Assembly (NCBI GenBank): GCA_026415275.1
Contig: JAOAHK010000175.1
Location: forward strand, 1 to 5,931
Length of the DNA: 5,931 nt
Origin: Anaerolineales bacterium
Lineage (GTDB): Bacteria; Chloroflexota; Anaerolineae; Anaerolineales; UBA4823
Direction: 5' to 3'
Position 1 is the stretch's first letter. Each line of letters opens with the position of its first letter. A model generated the notes under the pieces. It was not told the origin of the DNA. It searched no databases and was given only the letters and a program-made list of their open reading frames with translations. A program made the translations under genes and the position numbers. Below are positions 4,942 through 5,931 of the stretch, one piece after another.

Positions 4942-5775
4942 TTATCCTCCATTTCTTCGACCTTTGTGGGCTAAACCATCCAGGACAGCAAAAACCAAAG
5001 ATTGAGGCAAGAGCTTGACCAAATGGGCAATCAGGCGCACATCCCAGGATGGATAAATTGCATATCTGCCCTGCGCTGCTTGGTGCAAGATTGCCTTTGC
5101 GACCTGATCGGGGGTAAGGGCGGCGGCCGTTCCCGAAATCGCTTTCGTCTCGGGGGGTTTGAAGCGATTTTCGTATTCGAGTTGAGGTGTTTCGGTGTCT
5201 GGGGGATAGACAATCGAAACTTGGATCTGATAAGGCTTCATCTCCGCCCGCAAGACCTCGGTAAAACCTACCAAGGCGTATTTTGCCGCTCCATAAGCCG
5301 AATAGCCAAACACCCCCAACAAGGCGGCTGCCGAGGCAATGTTGATAATGTGACCGCTGCGCTGGGCGATCATGACGGGAAGCAAGGCTTTGGTTAGATA
5401 GAGCGGAGCAAAATAGTTAGCGGACATCATCCACTGAAAGATGTCCAACGGCAAATCTTGAACGTAACCAGGATGCGCTGCCCCAACCGAGTTGATCAAG
5501 TCATCCACCCTGCCGGCTTGTGCCAATACCTCTTCGGCGGTTTTCCTTGCCTGATCAGCATCGGCAAGATCGGCAGAAGTGTAGCCAAACTGTTGCGAGG
5601 AAGATTGGGCAGACAAAATGACCTCGTCGAGCGCGGCTTTTAACTGATCCTCTCTGCGCGCTGCCAACCAGAGATGAGCACCAGCCCTGGCTAGTCGCTT
5701 GGCTAAGGCTAAGCCAATGCCGCTCGATCCCCCGCTGATCACGATCCACTTATCTGACCAGTGATTGTTTGCCAT
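4942..5775 (-). CDS. short-chain dehydrogenase resembling 3-ketodihydrosphingosine reductase
   Basis: This is a complete 277-residue classical SDR. The cofactor motif is 'SGGSSGIG' at 14-21, and R40 just after the second beta strand favours NADPH. The usual NNAG is NSVG (95-98). The catalytic set is N120 (SANY), S148 (NIAS), Y161 and K165 (YGAAK). The segment from 'KPYQIQVSIVYPPDTETP' (180-197) through 'ENRFKPPETKAIS' to 'TPDQVAKAIL' closely follows the human KDSR/FVT1 and yeast Tsc10 signature, which other SDRs lack. The predicted reaction is reduction of 3-ketosphinganine to sphinganine. Residues 247-268 form a hydrophobic or amphipathic stretch that may dock on the membrane, where the substrate is. 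The gene is first in the operon and is followed after one base by the SPT-like gene. The ATG at 5775 has only a weak Shine-Dalgarno (GAG nine bases upstream). The pairing with SPT strengthens both calls. Without it a general SDR acting on another long-chain ketone would be possible. Confidence 0.84.
   Translation of the reverse strand: MANNHWSDKWIVISGGSSGIGLALAKRLARAGAHLWLAARREDQLKAALDEVILSAQSSSQQFGYTSADLADADQARKTAEEVLAQAGRVDDLINSVGAAHPGYVQDLPLDIFQWMMSANYFAPLYLTKALLPVMIAQRSGHIINIASAAALLGVFGYSAYGAAKYALVGFTEVLRAEMKPYQIQVSIVYPPDTETPQLEYENRFKPPETKAISGTAAALTPDQVAKAILHQAAQGRYAIYPSWDVRLIAHLVKLLPQSLVFAVLDGLAHKGRRNGG
4946..4950 (-). promoter_or_regulatory. Shine-Dalgarno that decides the SPT start and overlaps the end of the upstream gene
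   Basis: On the minus strand GGAGG (4950-4946) is followed by ATAAC and then ATG at 4940. The site lies within the last codons of the ketoreductase gene, whose TAA is at 4944-4942. This arrangement couples translation of the two enzymes. An alternative start at 4952 has the weaker AAAGG eight bases upstream. Confidence 0.6.
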
Positions 5776-5921
5776 TCTTAACTCAAATGTTATTTTATCC
5801 TGAATATCTCTCTGGGTAGGGTTAATGTTGTTAGTGGTTCTTAATGTGTGGGGCGTAGGGCGAGATCTATTCCCCCTGATTCATTGTTGGATTGGGGTAG
5901 ATGGTGCGGCCTGTCCGAGAT
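5776..5921 (-). promoter_or_regulatory. leader and presumed promoter region of the ketoreductase-SPT-recO operon
   Basis: These bases precede the first gene of the operon on the minus strand. TAAAAT (5797-5792) is a -10-like hexamer 16 bases before the start codon, but no convincing -35 box lies 16-18 bases further up, and the resulting leader would be very short. GATATT (5808-5803) is an alternative -10. I see no riboswitch, hairpin or operator. The true promoter may lie beyond the end of the contig. Confidence 0.22.
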
Positions 5922-5931
5922 CTGTCTCTTA
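5922..5931. other. remnant of Nextera/Tn5 adapter at the contig end (artefact)
   Basis: The final ten bases, CTGTCTCTTA, are identical to the first ten bases of the reverse complement of the Tn5 mosaic end used in Nextera libraries, which begins CTGTCTCTTATACACATCT. The match ends exactly at the last base of the window. It is most simply explained as untrimmed read-through sequence and should not be treated as genomic. Confidence 0.8.

Noticed and set aside
5002..5397. 131-codon plus-strand ORF opposite the ketoreductase gene
   Set aside because: It is a shadow of an SDR gene with all catalytic residues in place, and its product is unlike any known family.

Overview
This 5,931-base window looks like one complete short metagenomic contig. 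It opens inside a gene, and its last ten bases match the start of the Nextera/Tn5 adapter, so the right-hand end is probably the physical end of the assembly. No rRNA, tRNA or CRISPR is present, so taxonomy rests on protein character. From memory, the RecO N-terminus and the repeat family in the central intergenic region resemble Anaerolineae-type Chloroflexota. This assignment is an inference and was not tested by any search.

Layout. (1) Bases 1-1181, plus strand: the 3' part of an AbiEi-like antitoxin gene and a complete AbiEii-like nucleotidyltransferase toxin gene, overlapping by ATGA. This is a type IV (AbiE) toxin-antitoxin or phage-abortive-infection pair. (2) Bases 1291-2454, plus strand: a gene for an exported lipoprotein with a transglutaminase/cysteine-protease-like domain, split by one in-frame TAG codon at 1543-1545. 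Both halves are in the same frame and read as one protein. (3) Bases 2455-2944: a gene-free stretch between convergent genes, holding a cluster of dispersed palindromic repeats, with one nearly complete hairpin element at 2819-2885. (4) Bases 2945-5775, minus strand: a tightly packed run in the order ketoreductase, serine palmitoyltransferase-like enzyme, recO. Gaps are about one base. (5) Bases 5776-5931: the leader of that operon, then the adapter remnant.

How the genes work together. The two minus-strand enzymes look like the first two steps of sphingoid-base (sphingolipid) synthesis. A PLP-dependent alpha-oxoamine synthase of the serine palmitoyltransferase type would condense serine with an acyl thioester. 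An SDR with the signature of eukaryotic 3-ketodihydrosphingosine reductase would then reduce the 3-keto product. The remaining steps (N-acylation and head group) are not in the window. recO, a recombinational-repair gene, is carried downstream and is probably co-transcribed rather than functionally linked. The AbiE pair and the repeat cluster give the left half an accessory character, while the right half looks like stable chromosomal sequence.
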